Assembly: GCF_014651695.1 (NCBI RefSeq)
Contig: NZ_BMXJ01000007.1
Span: forward strand, 264,509 to 328,508
Length of the DNA: 64,000 nt
Direction: 5' to 3'
Source of the DNA: Nocardiopsis terrae
GTDB lineage: Bacteria; Actinomycetota; Actinomycetes; Streptosporangiales; Streptosporangiaceae
Shown here piece by piece: positions 1-8,127 of the stretch. Position 1 is the first letter of the stretch. Each line of letters begins with the position of its first letter. A program made the position numbers and the translations under genes. The notes below the pieces were generated by a model. The model was not told where the DNA came from, searched no databases, and worked only from the letters and a program-made list of their open reading frames with translations.

Positions 1-867
1 GAGCACGCCCAGGAACAGCGCGCCCCACACGGTCAGCCCGGTGATGAGCGCGTTCGCCCCGGCGCTCAGCCCCAGGGTGGCGGCGTCGCGCGCCGCCACC
101 CGGGTGAGCTCGGTGTCGGCCTCGTTCACCAGGGCCACCTGGCGCTCCATGGCCCCGTAGGCGACCAGGTCCGGTGCGCCCTGGAGGGTGTCGACCAGGG
201 TGGTGGAGAGCCTGCCGCGCGCCACGGCCTCCCGGCGGCCCGGCCCGGTGCCCAGGGCGGCCGCGGCCAGCGGTACCGCGAGCCCGGCGAGCAGCAGGCC
301 CGCCGCGAGCAGCAGGCCGCCGGGCACGTACACCGAGGTCAGGAACAGTACGGTCGCGCCGCCGGTGACCACCGAGACCAGCGGCGGGGCCAGCCCGCGC
401 ACCAACAGGTCGAGGGTGGTCTCGGTGTCGTTGACCAGGCGGGACACCAGGTCGCCGGAGCGGAAGCGGCCGAACGGTTCGGTCCCGGCCAGCCGCTCGT
501 ACACCCGGACCCGGACCTCGGCGAGGGTGCGGAAGGCGGCGTCGTGGGTGACCAGCCGCTCCAGGTAGCGGGTCACACCCTTGCTGACACCCAGGGCGCG
601 GGTGGCGACCACGGCCACGCTCAGCGCGGTGATGGAGGGATGGTCGGCGGCGGTGGCCAGCATCCAGGCGGCGACGCCGAGCAGGGCCACGCCCGAGCCG
701 GTGGCGGCGGCGCCGAGCAGCACACCCAGCGCGAACCGGCCTCCCCGGGGCCTGGCCAGTCCGATCATCCGGAGCAGCGGGTCCCTGCGCCGCTCCCGCT
801 CGTCCACCTCGAACCCACCGGTCACGGCGGTCGGGTCCCCTCCGGTCCCGTTCGTCTCGGCGTTCAT
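1..867 (-). CDS. cydC: CydC-type ABC transporter subunit, 3' end beyond window
   Basis: Only the N-terminal 289 codons lie in the window; the gene runs off the left edge. The ATG at 865-867 overlaps the stop of the upstream ABC gene (ATGA), so the two are translationally coupled. A short acidic leader (MNAETNGTGG...) is followed by an Arg-rich stretch and then the hydrophobic segments of a type I ABC exporter transmembrane domain. The ATPase domain is outside the window. In the family, CydC pairs with CydD to export thiols needed to assemble cytochrome bd oxidase. The adjacent cydA and cydB genes support that assignment over other heterodimeric exporters. Confidence 0.9.
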   Translation of the reverse strand, partial: MNAETNGTGGDPTAVTGGFEVDERERRRDPLLRMIGLARPRGGRFALGVLLGAAATGSGVALLGVAAWMLATAADHPSITALSVAVVATRALGVSKGVTRYLERLVTHDAAFRTLAEVRVRVYERLAGTEPFGRFRSGDLVSRLVNDTETTLDLLVRGLAPPLVSVVTGGATVLFLTSVYVPGGLLLAAGLLLAGLAVPLAAAALGTGPGRREAVARGRLSTTLVDTLQGAPDLVAYGAMERQVALVNEADTELTRVAARDAATLGLSAGANALITGLTVWGALFLGVL

Positions 868-2615
868 CGGTGCGCCTCCCGGGTCAGCAGCGGCAGTGCG
901 GCGGTCCGCAGGTTCTCGCCGAGCACGGACTCGGCCCAGCCGGTGTCGTGGGCGACGATCACGGCGGTGCGCCCCTCCAGCAGGCGGGTCACGGCGGTGC
1001 GCACCGCCTTCGCGTTCTCCGGGTCCAGGTGCGCGGTGGGTTCGTCGAGCAGGACCAGCGGCGCGTCCCGGCACATCGCCCGGGCCAGCGCGATCCGCTG
1101 CCGCTGCCCGGCGGACAGCCGCGCGCCCCGCTCACCCAGGCGTGTGCCGTAGCCGTCGGGGAGAGCGGACACGAATCCGTCCGCCTCGGCCAGCCGCGCC
1201 GCCTCCCGGACCCGCTCCATGTCGGCGTCGGGGGCGCCCAACCGGATGTTGTCGGCGACGGAGACGTCGAACAGGTAGGGGTGCTGCGGTACCCAGGCGA
1301 TGCCGAGCCGCCAGTCGTCGGCGGGCAGCCGGTCGAGGGGGGTCCACTCACCGCCGGGGGCCCGCACGCTGATCCGGCCCTCGGTGGGTTCACCGAGCCG
1401 CAGCAGCAGGGAGAGCAGGGTGGTCTTTCCGGAGCCGCTCGGTCCGGTGAGCAGCAGGCGCTCCCCGGCTCGCACGGTCAGGTCCAGCCCGGACAGGGCA
1501 GGGACGTCGCGGCCCGGGTAGAGCAGCCCGACCCCCTCGAACCGGATGTCCCCCGCCGCGGCGGGGGAGGGGGCGCCGGTCGGGGCAGGGGCCTGACCGG
1601 CCGCCTCGTCCCCAGCCGCGCCGGGCCCGGCCGTCTCCCGTCTGCGGTCCAGCTCGGTGAAGACCTGGTCGGCCGCGGCCACGCCCTCCATGCTCGCGTG
1701 GAAGCGCGCACCCACCTCGCGCAGCGGTAGGTAGGCCTCGGGGGCGAGGATCAGCACCAGGAGGGCGGTCTGGTAGTCCATGTGCCCGCCCAGCAGGCGC
1801 AGACCCACCTCGACGGCGACCAGCGCCACCGCCAGGGTGGCGAGCAGTTCCAGGGCGAAGGCCGACAGGAACGCGATCCGCAGCGTGCCCATGGTCGCCC
1901 TGCGGTGGTCCTCGCCGACACCGCGGATGATGGCGGCCTGCGCCTTGGCCCGACGGAAGACCGCCAGGGTCGGCAGCCCCTCCACGACGTCGAGGAAGTG
2001 CCCGCCCAGCCGGCTCAGCAGCCGCCACTGGCGTTCGGTGCGCTGCTGGGTGTGCATCCCGATCAGCGCCATGAAGACCGGGATGAGCGGCAGCGTCACC
2101 AGGATGACGGCCCCGGAGATCCAGTCCGCCCAGAAGACCACCGCCAGCACGGCGAACGGCACGATGCACGCCAGCACCAGCTGGGGCAGGTAACGGGAGA
2201 AGTACTCGTCGAGGGCGTCCAGGCCGCGGGTGGCCAGGGTGACGAGCTCGCCGGCCCTGGGCGCCCCGTCCTCCCGGTCGCCGCCCTCGGCCAGCCACAC
2301 CTTGCCCGAACCGGTCACGTGCGCGACCAGCCTGCGCCGCAGCTGCGACTTGGTGCGGGCGGCGCTGTGCAGTGCCGAGGCCTCGGCGAGGTAGGACAGC
2401 AGGGCGCGGGCGACCGCGACGGCGGCCACCGCGGCGATCATCCAGCCGAGGGCGTCCATGCCCTCCCCGGCCCACGCCCCGGTGATGACCCGGGCGAGCA
2501 GCCAGGCCTGGATGAGGATCAGGCCGGTGATCAGCACGCCGCTGACGACGGTGACGGCCAGGTGCGTCCGGACCGCGTCTGCGGTGCGCACCAGGCGCGG
2601 ATCGAGCGGTTTCAT
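864..2615 (-). CDS. cydD: CydD-type thiol-exporting ABC transporter, fused membrane and ATPase domains
   Basis: A 583-residue half-transporter. Residues about 20-320 are a six-helix type I exporter membrane domain, followed by an Ala/Pro/Gly-rich linker (about 330-355) and an ATPase domain. The Walker A motif GPSGSGKT is at 391-398, the signature LSAGQ near 500, and the Walker B with VLLDEPTAHLDP near 521-532. A QHPYLF Q-loop and the AHD switch histidine are also visible. CydDC exports cysteine or glutathione-type thiols to the cell exterior, which is required for heme insertion into cytochrome bd. The gene lies downstream of cydAB on the same strand after a 213-base gap and overlaps cydC by four bases. 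Confidence 0.92.
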   Translation of the reverse strand: MKPLDPRLVRTADAVRTHLAVTVVSGVLITGLILIQAWLLARVITGAWAGEGMDALGWMIAAVAAVAVARALLSYLAEASALHSAARTKSQLRRRLVAHVTGSGKVWLAEGGDREDGAPRAGELVTLATRGLDALDEYFSRYLPQLVLACIVPFAVLAVVFWADWISGAVILVTLPLIPVFMALIGMHTQQRTERQWRLLSRLGGHFLDVVEGLPTLAVFRRAKAQAAIIRGVGEDHRRATMGTLRIAFLSAFALELLATLAVALVAVEVGLRLLGGHMDYQTALLVLILAPEAYLPLREVGARFHASMEGVAAADQVFTELDRRRETAGPGAAGDEAAGQAPAPTGAPSPAAAGDIRFEGVGLLYPGRDVPALSGLDLTVRAGERLLLTGPSGSGKTTLLSLLLRLGEPTEGRISVRAPGGEWTPLDRLPADDWRLGIAWVPQHPYLFDVSVADNIRLGAPDADMERVREAARLAEADGFVSALPDGYGTRLGERGARLSAGQRQRIALARAMCRDAPLVLLDEPTAHLDPENAKAVRTAVTRLLEGRTAVIVAHDTGWAESVLGENLRTAALPLLTREAHR

Positions 2616-2828
2616 GTGCGGGTACCTCGTGGCGTCGGGACTCGACCGGACCTTCGGGGTTCGGTTCCGAAGGGGGCTCCGGCGCGGCGGATGCGGGGGA
2701 CACGGGACACGGTGCGGGTCGGCCCAGTATCCCGGGGAGCCCGCCGGGAACGCCGCACCCCCCGTCTCCCGGGGCGATTCGGGGGGCAGGGGGCGCGGGC
2801 CTCGGAGGCGGGAGAGGCGGGAGCGGGC

Positions 2829-3869
2829 TCAGGCGGCCCGGCCCTGCTCCTTCCCGCCCGTGGTGACGGTGGAGCGGGTGATCTGTTCGCCGGTGACCCG
2901 CTGGCGGAACACCCAGTAGCTCCAGCCCTGGTAGCCCAGCACCAGAGGCAGGAACACCACCGCGACCCAGGTCATCAGGGTGAGCGTGTAGTCCGCCGAG
3001 GAGGCGTTGGCGACGGTCAGGCTGAACGCCGGGTCGGTGGTGGACGGGAGCACGTTCGGGAACAGCGAACCGAGCAGTGTGGCGAACGTGAGCACGATGG
3101 TCGCCGCGGTGGCGAGGAAGGACCACCCCTCACGGCGGAAGCGGGCCGCCGCGACCCCGCCCACCAGGGTCGCGACGGCGGTCAGTGCGAGCGGCAGGGT
3201 CCACGGGCCGCCGTGCGCGGACTGGGTCCACAGCAGGAAGGCGGTCACGGCGGGGACCGCGACGCAGGCGGCGCCCAGGGCGGCCCTCCGTGCGCGGACC
3301 CGGACCGGTCCGTCGGTCTTGAGGGTCAGGAAGACGGCGCCGTGCAGGGTGAACAGCGCCAGGGTGCTCACCCCGCCGAGCAGGGCGTGCGGGTTGAGCA
3401 GGTCGAGCGGGGACGCGGTGACGATGTGGTCGGCGTCCATGGCCACGCCCCGGACGATGTTGGCGAAGATCAGCCCCCACAGGAAGGCGGGCACGGCGCT
3501 GCCGAAGAAGATCGCCCGGTCCCACCAGTCCCGCCACCGGTCGCTGTCGCGCTTGTGGCGGTACTCGAACGCCACCCCGCGCACGATGAGCGCGATCAGG
3601 ACGAGGAACACCGGCACGTAGAACCCGCTGAACACGGACGCGTACCAGGCGGGGAACGCGGCGAACATGGCGCCGACGGCGGTGATCATCCACACCTCGT
3701 TGGCGTCCCAGACCGGCCCGATGGCGTTGATGGCCACCCGGCGGTCCACGGAGTGGCGCCTGCCCATGAAGGGCATGAGGATCCCGACCCCGAAGTCGAA
3801 CCCCTCCAGGAGGAAGAAGCCGGTCCACAGGACGGCGATGGCGGCGAACCAGATGACGGCCAGTTCCAT
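2829..3869 (-). CDS. cydB: Cytochrome bd oxidase subunit II
   Basis: A 346-residue multi-helix membrane protein. The N-terminus carries the subunit II signature (FFLLEGFDFGVGIL), followed by PVWDANEVW and repeated hydrophobic segments. With CydA it forms the quinol-oxidising, oxygen-reducing bd terminal oxidase of the plasma membrane, which has high oxygen affinity and is used at low oxygen or when the cytochrome bc1-aa3 branch is inhibited. Start ATG 3867-3869 lies 12 bases after the cydA stop, so it is co-transcribed. Length is normal for actinobacterial CydB. The C-terminus is short and charged. Confidence 0.96.
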   Translation of the reverse strand: MELAVIWFAAIAVLWTGFFLLEGFDFGVGILMPFMGRRHSVDRRVAINAIGPVWDANEVWMITAVGAMFAAFPAWYASVFSGFYVPVFLVLIALIVRGVAFEYRHKRDSDRWRDWWDRAIFFGSAVPAFLWGLIFANIVRGVAMDADHIVTASPLDLLNPHALLGGVSTLALFTLHGAVFLTLKTDGPVRVRARRAALGAACVAVPAVTAFLLWTQSAHGGPWTLPLALTAVATLVGGVAAARFRREGWSFLATAATIVLTFATLLGSLFPNVLPSTTDPAFSLTVANASSADYTLTLMTWVAVVFLPLVLGYQGWSYWVFRQRVTGEQITRSTVTTGGKEQGRAA

Positions 3870-3881
3870 GGTCGTTGGCTC

Positions 3882-5327
3882 CTAGTAGCTGAAGTGCGGG
3901 ATCTGGGACTCGTCCTCGTCGTTCTCCAGGTCGGGAACGACGTGTGCGGGCCCCTTCTTGATGTACTTCCAGAGCAGGCCGACCTCGACGACGAACAGCA
4001 GCCCGTACACGGCGGTGAACAGGCCCAGGCTCATGGCGACCGTTCCGAGGCTGACCCCGGGCGAGACGCTGGCGGCGGTGAGCAGCTCGCCGTGGACCGT
4101 CCAGGGCTGGCGGCCCATCTCGGTGAGCACCCATCCGAAGATGTTGGCGGCCAGTGCGGCGGGCAGCGCGGCGATGGCCGCGTAGTAGAACCACCGGCTC
4201 CCGGGCATCCGCCCGCGTCCGCGGGTGAACCACAGGCCTGCGGCGGCGACGGCGATCCCGAACATCCCGAGCCCCATCATCAGCCGGAAGGACCAGTACA
4301 CGACGAACACGTTGGGCATGTAGTCGCCGGGCCCGTAGTACTCCTCGTAGGCCTCCTGGAGGTTGTTCATGCCGTGCACCTCGCCGTCGAAGGTGCCGGT
4401 GGCCAGGAAGCTGAGGACGTTGGGGACGGTGACGTCGATGGGGTTGTGGCGCGCTTCGGTGTCGCCGACGGCGAAGGCGGAGAAGGCGGCGCCCTCCTCG
4501 GTGTCCCACAGGGCCTCGGCGGCGGCGAGCTTCATGGGCTCGTACTCGGCGGCGAGCTTGGCCTGGTGGTCACCGGAGAAGACGGTGAGGGCCCCGGCGG
4601 CCAGGGTGATGACCAGGCCGGTCCTGAGGGTGGAGCGGAACAGTGCGAAGTCCCGCCCGGGCGGGGTGACGCCGGCCTCGCCGGTGTCGTCGTGCCCGGC
4701 GTTGCGCCACAGCTTGTAGGCGCTGACCGCCACCACGAAGAGTCCGGCGGTGACGAAGGCGGCCGAGACGGTGTGCAGGTAGGTGGACCAGGCCTGGTCG
4801 TTGCTGAGTACGGCCCAGATGTCGTTGAGCTCGGCGCGGCCGGTCTCGGGGTTGACGTCGTAGCCCACCGGGCGGCGCATCCAGGCGTTGGCGGCCAGGA
4901 TGAAGTAGGCCGACAGGTTGGTGCCGACGGCGACCACCCAGATGCAGGCCAGGTGGACGCCGCGTGGGAGCCGGTGCCAGCCGAAGATCCACAGTCCGAT
5001 GAAGGTGGACTCCAGGAAGAAGGCCAGGAGGGCCTCCATGGCCAGGGGCGCCCCGAAGACGTCGCCGACGAAGCGTGAGTACTCGCTCCAGTTCATGCCG
5101 AACTGGAACTCCTGCACGATCCCGGTGACCACGCCCATGGCGAAGTTGATCAGGAACAGCTTGCCGAAGAACTGGGTGGCCTGGAGGTACTCGTGCCGTC
5201 CGGTGCGGTACCAGAAGGTCTGGAGCACGGCCACGATGAAGGACAGGCCGATCGTCAGGGGGACGAAGAGGAAGTGGTAGATCGTGGTGACCCCGAACTG
5301 CCACCTCGCCAGGTCAAGAGCTTCCAT
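3882..5327 (-). CDS. cydA: Cytochrome bd oxidase subunit I
   Basis: A 481-residue membrane protein, the heme-bearing subunit of cytochrome bd. It opens MEALDLARWQFGVTTIYHFL, with His18 corresponding to the heme b595 ligand of the family. The GRQPW motif and conserved AMEALLAFFLEST and GWVLTEMG segments are visible. The periplasmic Q-loop is of the short type. It oxidises menaquinol and reduces oxygen to water. It is first in the cydAB unit; an operator-like cluster of inverted repeats sits 27-64 bases upstream of the ATG, which suggests dedicated transcriptional control. Confidence 0.96.
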   Translation of the reverse strand: MEALDLARWQFGVTTIYHFLFVPLTIGLSFIVAVLQTFWYRTGRHEYLQATQFFGKLFLINFAMGVVTGIVQEFQFGMNWSEYSRFVGDVFGAPLAMEALLAFFLESTFIGLWIFGWHRLPRGVHLACIWVVAVGTNLSAYFILAANAWMRRPVGYDVNPETGRAELNDIWAVLSNDQAWSTYLHTVSAAFVTAGLFVVAVSAYKLWRNAGHDDTGEAGVTPPGRDFALFRSTLRTGLVITLAAGALTVFSGDHQAKLAAEYEPMKLAAAEALWDTEEGAAFSAFAVGDTEARHNPIDVTVPNVLSFLATGTFDGEVHGMNNLQEAYEEYYGPGDYMPNVFVVYWSFRLMMGLGMFGIAVAAAGLWFTRGRGRMPGSRWFYYAAIAALPAALAANIFGWVLTEMGRQPWTVHGELLTAASVSPGVSLGTVAMSLGLFTAVYGLLFVVEVGLLWKYIKKGPAHVVPDLENDEDESQIPHFSY

Positions 5328-5353
5328 GCCCGCCTCTCAGGTACCGACTGCCG

Positions 5354-5391
5354 GTAGTACTACGAACTGTAGTGCTACTTTCCGTCGTAGT
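5354..5391 (-). promoter_or_regulatory. Inverted-repeat cluster upstream of cydA
   Basis: Three overlapping inverted repeats lie just upstream of cydA: a perfect 10-base palindrome GTAGTACTAC (5354-5363), ACTAC-N5-GTAGT (5359-5373), and GTAGTGCTAC (5369-5378, two central mismatches). A further GTAGT follows at 5387-5391. The spacing and sequence look like a repressor operator. The ACTAC/GTAGT half-site resembles BlaI/CopY-type operators, but that family assignment is a guess. I do not see the Rex-type TGTGAAC-N3-TTCACA site often used for cyd genes. Confidence 0.5.
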
Positions 5392-5468
5392 GGAGGGCGC
5401 CCCCCGGGTACCGGCGGCCCGAGGGGGTCCGGACGGTGTGGTCCCTGCGCCGGGGCCCGCACGCAGAA

Positions 5469-5499
5469 GCGGCGCACCCCCTGAACGGGGATGCGCCGC
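5469..5499 (-). terminator. Hairpin after the DUF305 gene
   Basis: An 8-base perfect stem (GCGGCGCA pairing with TGCGCCGC) encloses a second CCCC/GGGG stem. It lies about 60 bases past the stop of the minus-strand DUF305 gene and before the cyd promoter. There is no U-tract, which is normal for actinobacterial terminators. Confidence 0.6.
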
Positions 5500-5555
5500 C
5501 TTGGTGCCGCGTCTTCGTCGGATTCACCGTCTTCGCAGGTGGAGCCGTTTCTCTC

Positions 5556-6269
5556 CTACTCGCGGAGCTCGATCATGCGCTCCATGTTCTCGACCTCGGA
5601 CAGCTGGGCGTCGATCATCCCCTGGGCGAGGTTTGTGACGAGTTCCTCGTTGCCCAGGTCCACCTCGGCCTCGGCCATCTCGACCCCGCCGATGTGGTGG
5701 GCGATCATCAGTTCGAGGAAGAGCACCTCGGCCTCCACCCCCTCGGCCTCGTTCAGCTCCACGAGTTGCTCGCTGGTGGCCAGACCCGGCATGGTCTCGG
5801 GGACCTCCCCCTCGCCGCCGCCGTGCTCGTGGCCCTCCATCCAGGCCATCGGGGGTTCGGCCGAGCGCGAGTTCAGCCCCCACGCGGCCAGCCAGCCCTG
5901 CATCATCCCGATCTGGGCCTGCTGGGTCCTGGCCATGTCCGTGGCCACCGTGTGCAGCTCGACGTCCTCTGTCTTGTCGATGATGATCAGCGACATGTCC
6001 ACTGCCTGGGCGTGGTGCGCGCTCATGTCGCGCAGGAAACCGGCGTCGGCCCCGGTGTCGAGCGGATAGGACGGCCGGCCCACCAGGAAGCCGCCGACCA
6101 GCGCCAGCACGACCAGGGTCGCGGCCATCCAGAGGGGGACGGTGCGCTGCTGCGCGGCGGCGCCCACACCGCCGGGGGAGGACTCCTCGGGGCCGTCCGG
6201 CCCGTCCTCGTTCGACGCTTCTTCGGTGCCGTCAGCGTCCGCGGACGCCGGGCCGGTCACATGCCCCAT
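5556..6269 (-). CDS. DUF305 membrane-anchored protein
   Basis: A 237-residue protein. An acidic N-terminal segment (about 1-45) precedes one transmembrane helix (WMAATLVVLALVGGFLVG). The extracytoplasmic part is a DUF305 domain with paired His/Met motifs: SAHHAQAVDMS, MMQGWLAAWG and MIAHHIGGVEMAEAEV, plus a His/Gly-rich GHEHGGGEGE loop. DUF305 proteins have a ferritin-like four-helix fold, and some members bind copper; His and Met clusters here suit metal binding, but the function is inferred. The start ATG at 6267-6269 was chosen for its AAGGTGG ribosome site. It is divergent from the DUF3105 gene, a common actinobacterial pairing. Confidence 0.88.
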   Translation of the reverse strand: MGHVTGPASADADGTEEASNEDGPDGPEESSPGGVGAAAQQRTVPLWMAATLVVLALVGGFLVGRPSYPLDTGADAGFLRDMSAHHAQAVDMSLIIIDKTEDVELHTVATDMARTQQAQIGMMQGWLAAWGLNSRSAEPPMAWMEGHEHGGGEGEVPETMPGLATSEQLVELNEAEGVEAEVLFLELMIAHHIGGVEMAEAEVDLGNEELVTNLAQGMIDAQLSEVENMERMIELRE

Positions 6270-6359
6270 CGGAACCACCTTGGTCAAATCGCACAACTCT
6301 GGTGCCAAAGTAGAGGGTAGGAAAGTCCTATTCGACCACATCCATCCCCAGGAGACCCA

Positions 6360-7127
6360 GTGGCCAAGAAGTCGAAGGCGGAGGAGCGCCGCGCTCGCGC
6401 CGCCGCGCTGCGCGAGGAGCAGCGGAAGAAGGAACGTCGCGCCAAAGCCCTCAAGATCACCGGGATCAGCGTAGCCGCCGCCGCGGTCCTGGGTCTTCTG
6501 GGAACCGCGATCTTCATGGAGTTCCGCTCCCGCAACATCCAGGGCGTGCAGGAGTACGCCATCGACGAGTACAACCACGTCCAGACGGGACAGCGCGTCG
6601 ACTACGCCCAGTCCCCGCCGGTCGGCGGCCAGCACTGGAGCAGCTGGCAGAACTGCGGTGTCTACGCGGACACGCTGATGCCGGAGTTCGCGGTCCACGC
6701 CCTGGAGCACGGCGCGGTCTGGATCACCTACGACCCGGAGCTGCCCGAGGCGGAGGTGGAGGCGCTGGAGGGCTTCTACAACCCCGGCGACTACCTGGTC
6801 ATCAGCCCCTACGACGGGGAGATGCCCGCGCCGATCGTCGCCTCCAGCTGGGGCCGCCAGATCACCGCGGAGAGCGCCGACGACGAGGAACTCGCCCGCT
6901 ACGTGCGGTTCTACGAGCGCGGCAGCGACGTTCCCGAGCCGGGTGCCGCCTGCTCGGGCGCCATCCAGGAGACCGCTCCCGAGATCGAGGCCCAGATCGC
7001 CGAACAGGGTGAGGACGCCGAGGCCCTTGAAGGCGCGGAAATGGACAGCGAGGAGACCGGGAACGAGGACTCCGGTTCCGAGGACGCTGCCAACAACGAG
7101 GACAGCGAAACCGGGGACGAGGACTAG
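6360..7127 (+). CDS. DUF3105 membrane-anchored protein
   Basis: A 255-residue protein. A highly basic, alanine-rich cytoplasmic N-terminus (1-31) is followed by one transmembrane helix (ITGISVAAAAVLGLLGTAIF). The extracellular DUF3105 domain contains PPVGGQHWSSWQNCGVY and the HALEHGAVWITY motif. The last 50 residues are an acidic, low-complexity Glu/Asp/Asn tail that looks disordered. The GTG start at 6360 follows an AGGAG ribosome site at 6350-6354. The biochemical role is unknown. The His-rich motifs and the divergent DUF305 neighbour suggest a shared extracytoplasmic, possibly metal-related job, which is inference. Confidence 0.9.
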   Translation: MAKKSKAEERRARAAALREEQRKKERRAKALKITGISVAAAAVLGLLGTAIFMEFRSRNIQGVQEYAIDEYNHVQTGQRVDYAQSPPVGGQHWSSWQNCGVYADTLMPEFAVHALEHGAVWITYDPELPEAEVEALEGFYNPGDYLVISPYDGEMPAPIVASSWGRQITAESADDEELARYVRFYERGSDVPEPGAACSGAIQETAPEIEAQIAEQGEDAEALEGAEMDSEETGNEDSGSEDAANNEDSETGDED

Positions 7128-7128
7128 G

Positions 7129-7148
7129 AGCGGGGCGGGCGCCCCGCT
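7129..7148. terminator. Hairpin just after the DUF3105 stop
   Basis: An 8-base perfect stem (AGCGGGGC pairing with GCCCCGCT) with a 4-base loop starts two bases after the DUF3105 stop codon. It is the first of two terminator-like hairpins between convergent genes. Confidence 0.55.
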
Positions 7149-7176
7149 GCCTCCCGGTGTCCCCGGGGCCGCGGAA

Positions 7177-7212
7177 GCGGGGCCGGAGGCGGAGAACCGT
7201 CTCCGGCCCCGC
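7177..7212. terminator. Bidirectional terminator between convergent genes
   Basis: A 12-base perfect stem (GCGGGGCCGGAG with CTCCGGCCCCGC) and 12-base loop lies between the DUF3105 gene (+) and the DUF3515 gene (-). It can serve both strands. Confidence 0.75.
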
Positions 7213-7248
7213 ACGTCTGTCCGGGGCGCGGAAGAGCCCCCGGCGGGG

Positions 7249-7716
7249 TCACCGGCCGCTGTCGGCGCGCTCCTCCAGGTGCTCGTCGACCAGTTCGCTC
7301 ACCTCGGCGAGCGCGGCCGCGGGCGGACCGTAGGAGGGTGGAACGGTCAGCTCGACGTGGGCCTCGCGCTCCACCACCGTGTACAGGGAGGGGGCGTCCT
7401 CGGGCGGGGAGAACCACGCCACACCGTTGACCTCCTGCAGAACCGAGTCCATCTGCAGGGAGGCGGGGCGGGGCACACCGCACCGCAGCCCGATGGGCGG
7501 GTCGCCCCAGGCGGCCGTGAGCTCCGAGTCGGGCCGCACACTCGCGCGTTCGGCGTCGAGCAGGGTGTCCGGGAGGTCGGCGACCAGCGCGGCGCAGACC
7601 TCGGCGGTCCGCTCGTCCGGCTCGGGCGGTTGTATCCGCACGGGCTGCTCGCCGCAGCCGACCGTCACCAGGGCGACGGCCAGAGCCGCCCCGAAGTAGC
7701 GCTTGCGCACAGTCAA
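7249..7716 (-). CDS. DUF3515 family lipoprotein
   Basis: A 155-residue predicted lipoprotein. A basic start and hydrophobic stretch (GAALAVALVTVGC) end in a lipobox-like cysteine at about residue 21. The rest resembles the DUF3515 family found beside thiL in actinobacteria, with WGDPPIGLRCGVP and a paired cysteine in the conserved core. Function is unknown. The TTG at 7714-7716 sits five bases after GGAG; the GTG at 7708-7710 two codons later is an equally possible start. It is convergent with the DUF3105 gene and follows the AsnC-like gene on the same strand after a 25-base gap. Confidence 0.82.
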   Translation of the reverse strand: MTVRKRYFGAALAVALVTVGCGEQPVRIQPPEPDERTAEVCAALVADLPDTLLDAERASVRPDSELTAAWGDPPIGLRCGVPRPASLQMDSVLQEVNGVAWFSPPEDAPSLYTVVEREAHVELTVPPSYGPPAAALAEVSELVDEHLEERADSGR

Positions 7717-7741
7717 ACCCGCTCCATCGACCCGGTCGGCT

Positions 7742-7975
7742 TCAGATGTTGACGATGGGGCAGGTGAGCGTACGGTCGATGCCCTCCAGCCGCTGGATCC
7801 GGGCCACCACCAGAGTCCCCAGAGCGTCGATGTCGTCTGCCTTCGCCTGAACGATCACATCGTAGGGACCGGTGACGTCGTGTGCCTCCTCCACCCCCGC
7901 GATCCCCCGGATCCGGTTCGCGACCTCCGCCGCCTGGCCGACCTCGGTCTGGATCAGGATGTACGCCTGCACCAT
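7742..7975 (-). CDS. Stand-alone AsnC/Lrp ligand-binding (RAM) domain protein
   Basis: A 77-residue protein consisting only of the alpha-beta sandwich effector domain of Lrp/AsnC regulators. It reads MVQAYILIQTEVG, then GVEEAHDVTGPYDVIVQ and a terminal TLTCPIVNI. There is no helix-turn-helix, so it cannot bind DNA by itself. Stand-alone domains of this kind multimerise and may sense amino acids or modify full-length Lrp proteins; the ligand here is unknown. ATG 7973-7975 follows a GAAGGAG ribosome site. Its divergent neighbour is thiL. Confidence 0.92.
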   Translation of the reverse strand: MVQAYILIQTEVGQAAEVANRIRGIAGVEEAHDVTGPYDVIVQAKADDIDALGTLVVARIQRLEGIDRTLTCPIVNI

Positions 7976-8127
7976 GGTGTCTTCTCCTTCGTGCTGTGCC
8001 GGGTGTGAGGTCGAGCGAACGCATCCCCGGCCGGAGGGCACAGCTGATGACGAACGGATGACGAACGTGGGGCTTGACCGCCGGGTCCGGACCACTTGAG
8101 CCGGAGCGTCACCGTACCCTGATCTCT

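Noticed and set aside
1782..5078. A very long plus-strand open frame opposite the cyd genes
   Set aside because: It is a shadow of high G+C coding on the opposite strand. The minus-strand products are unambiguous cytochrome bd proteins.
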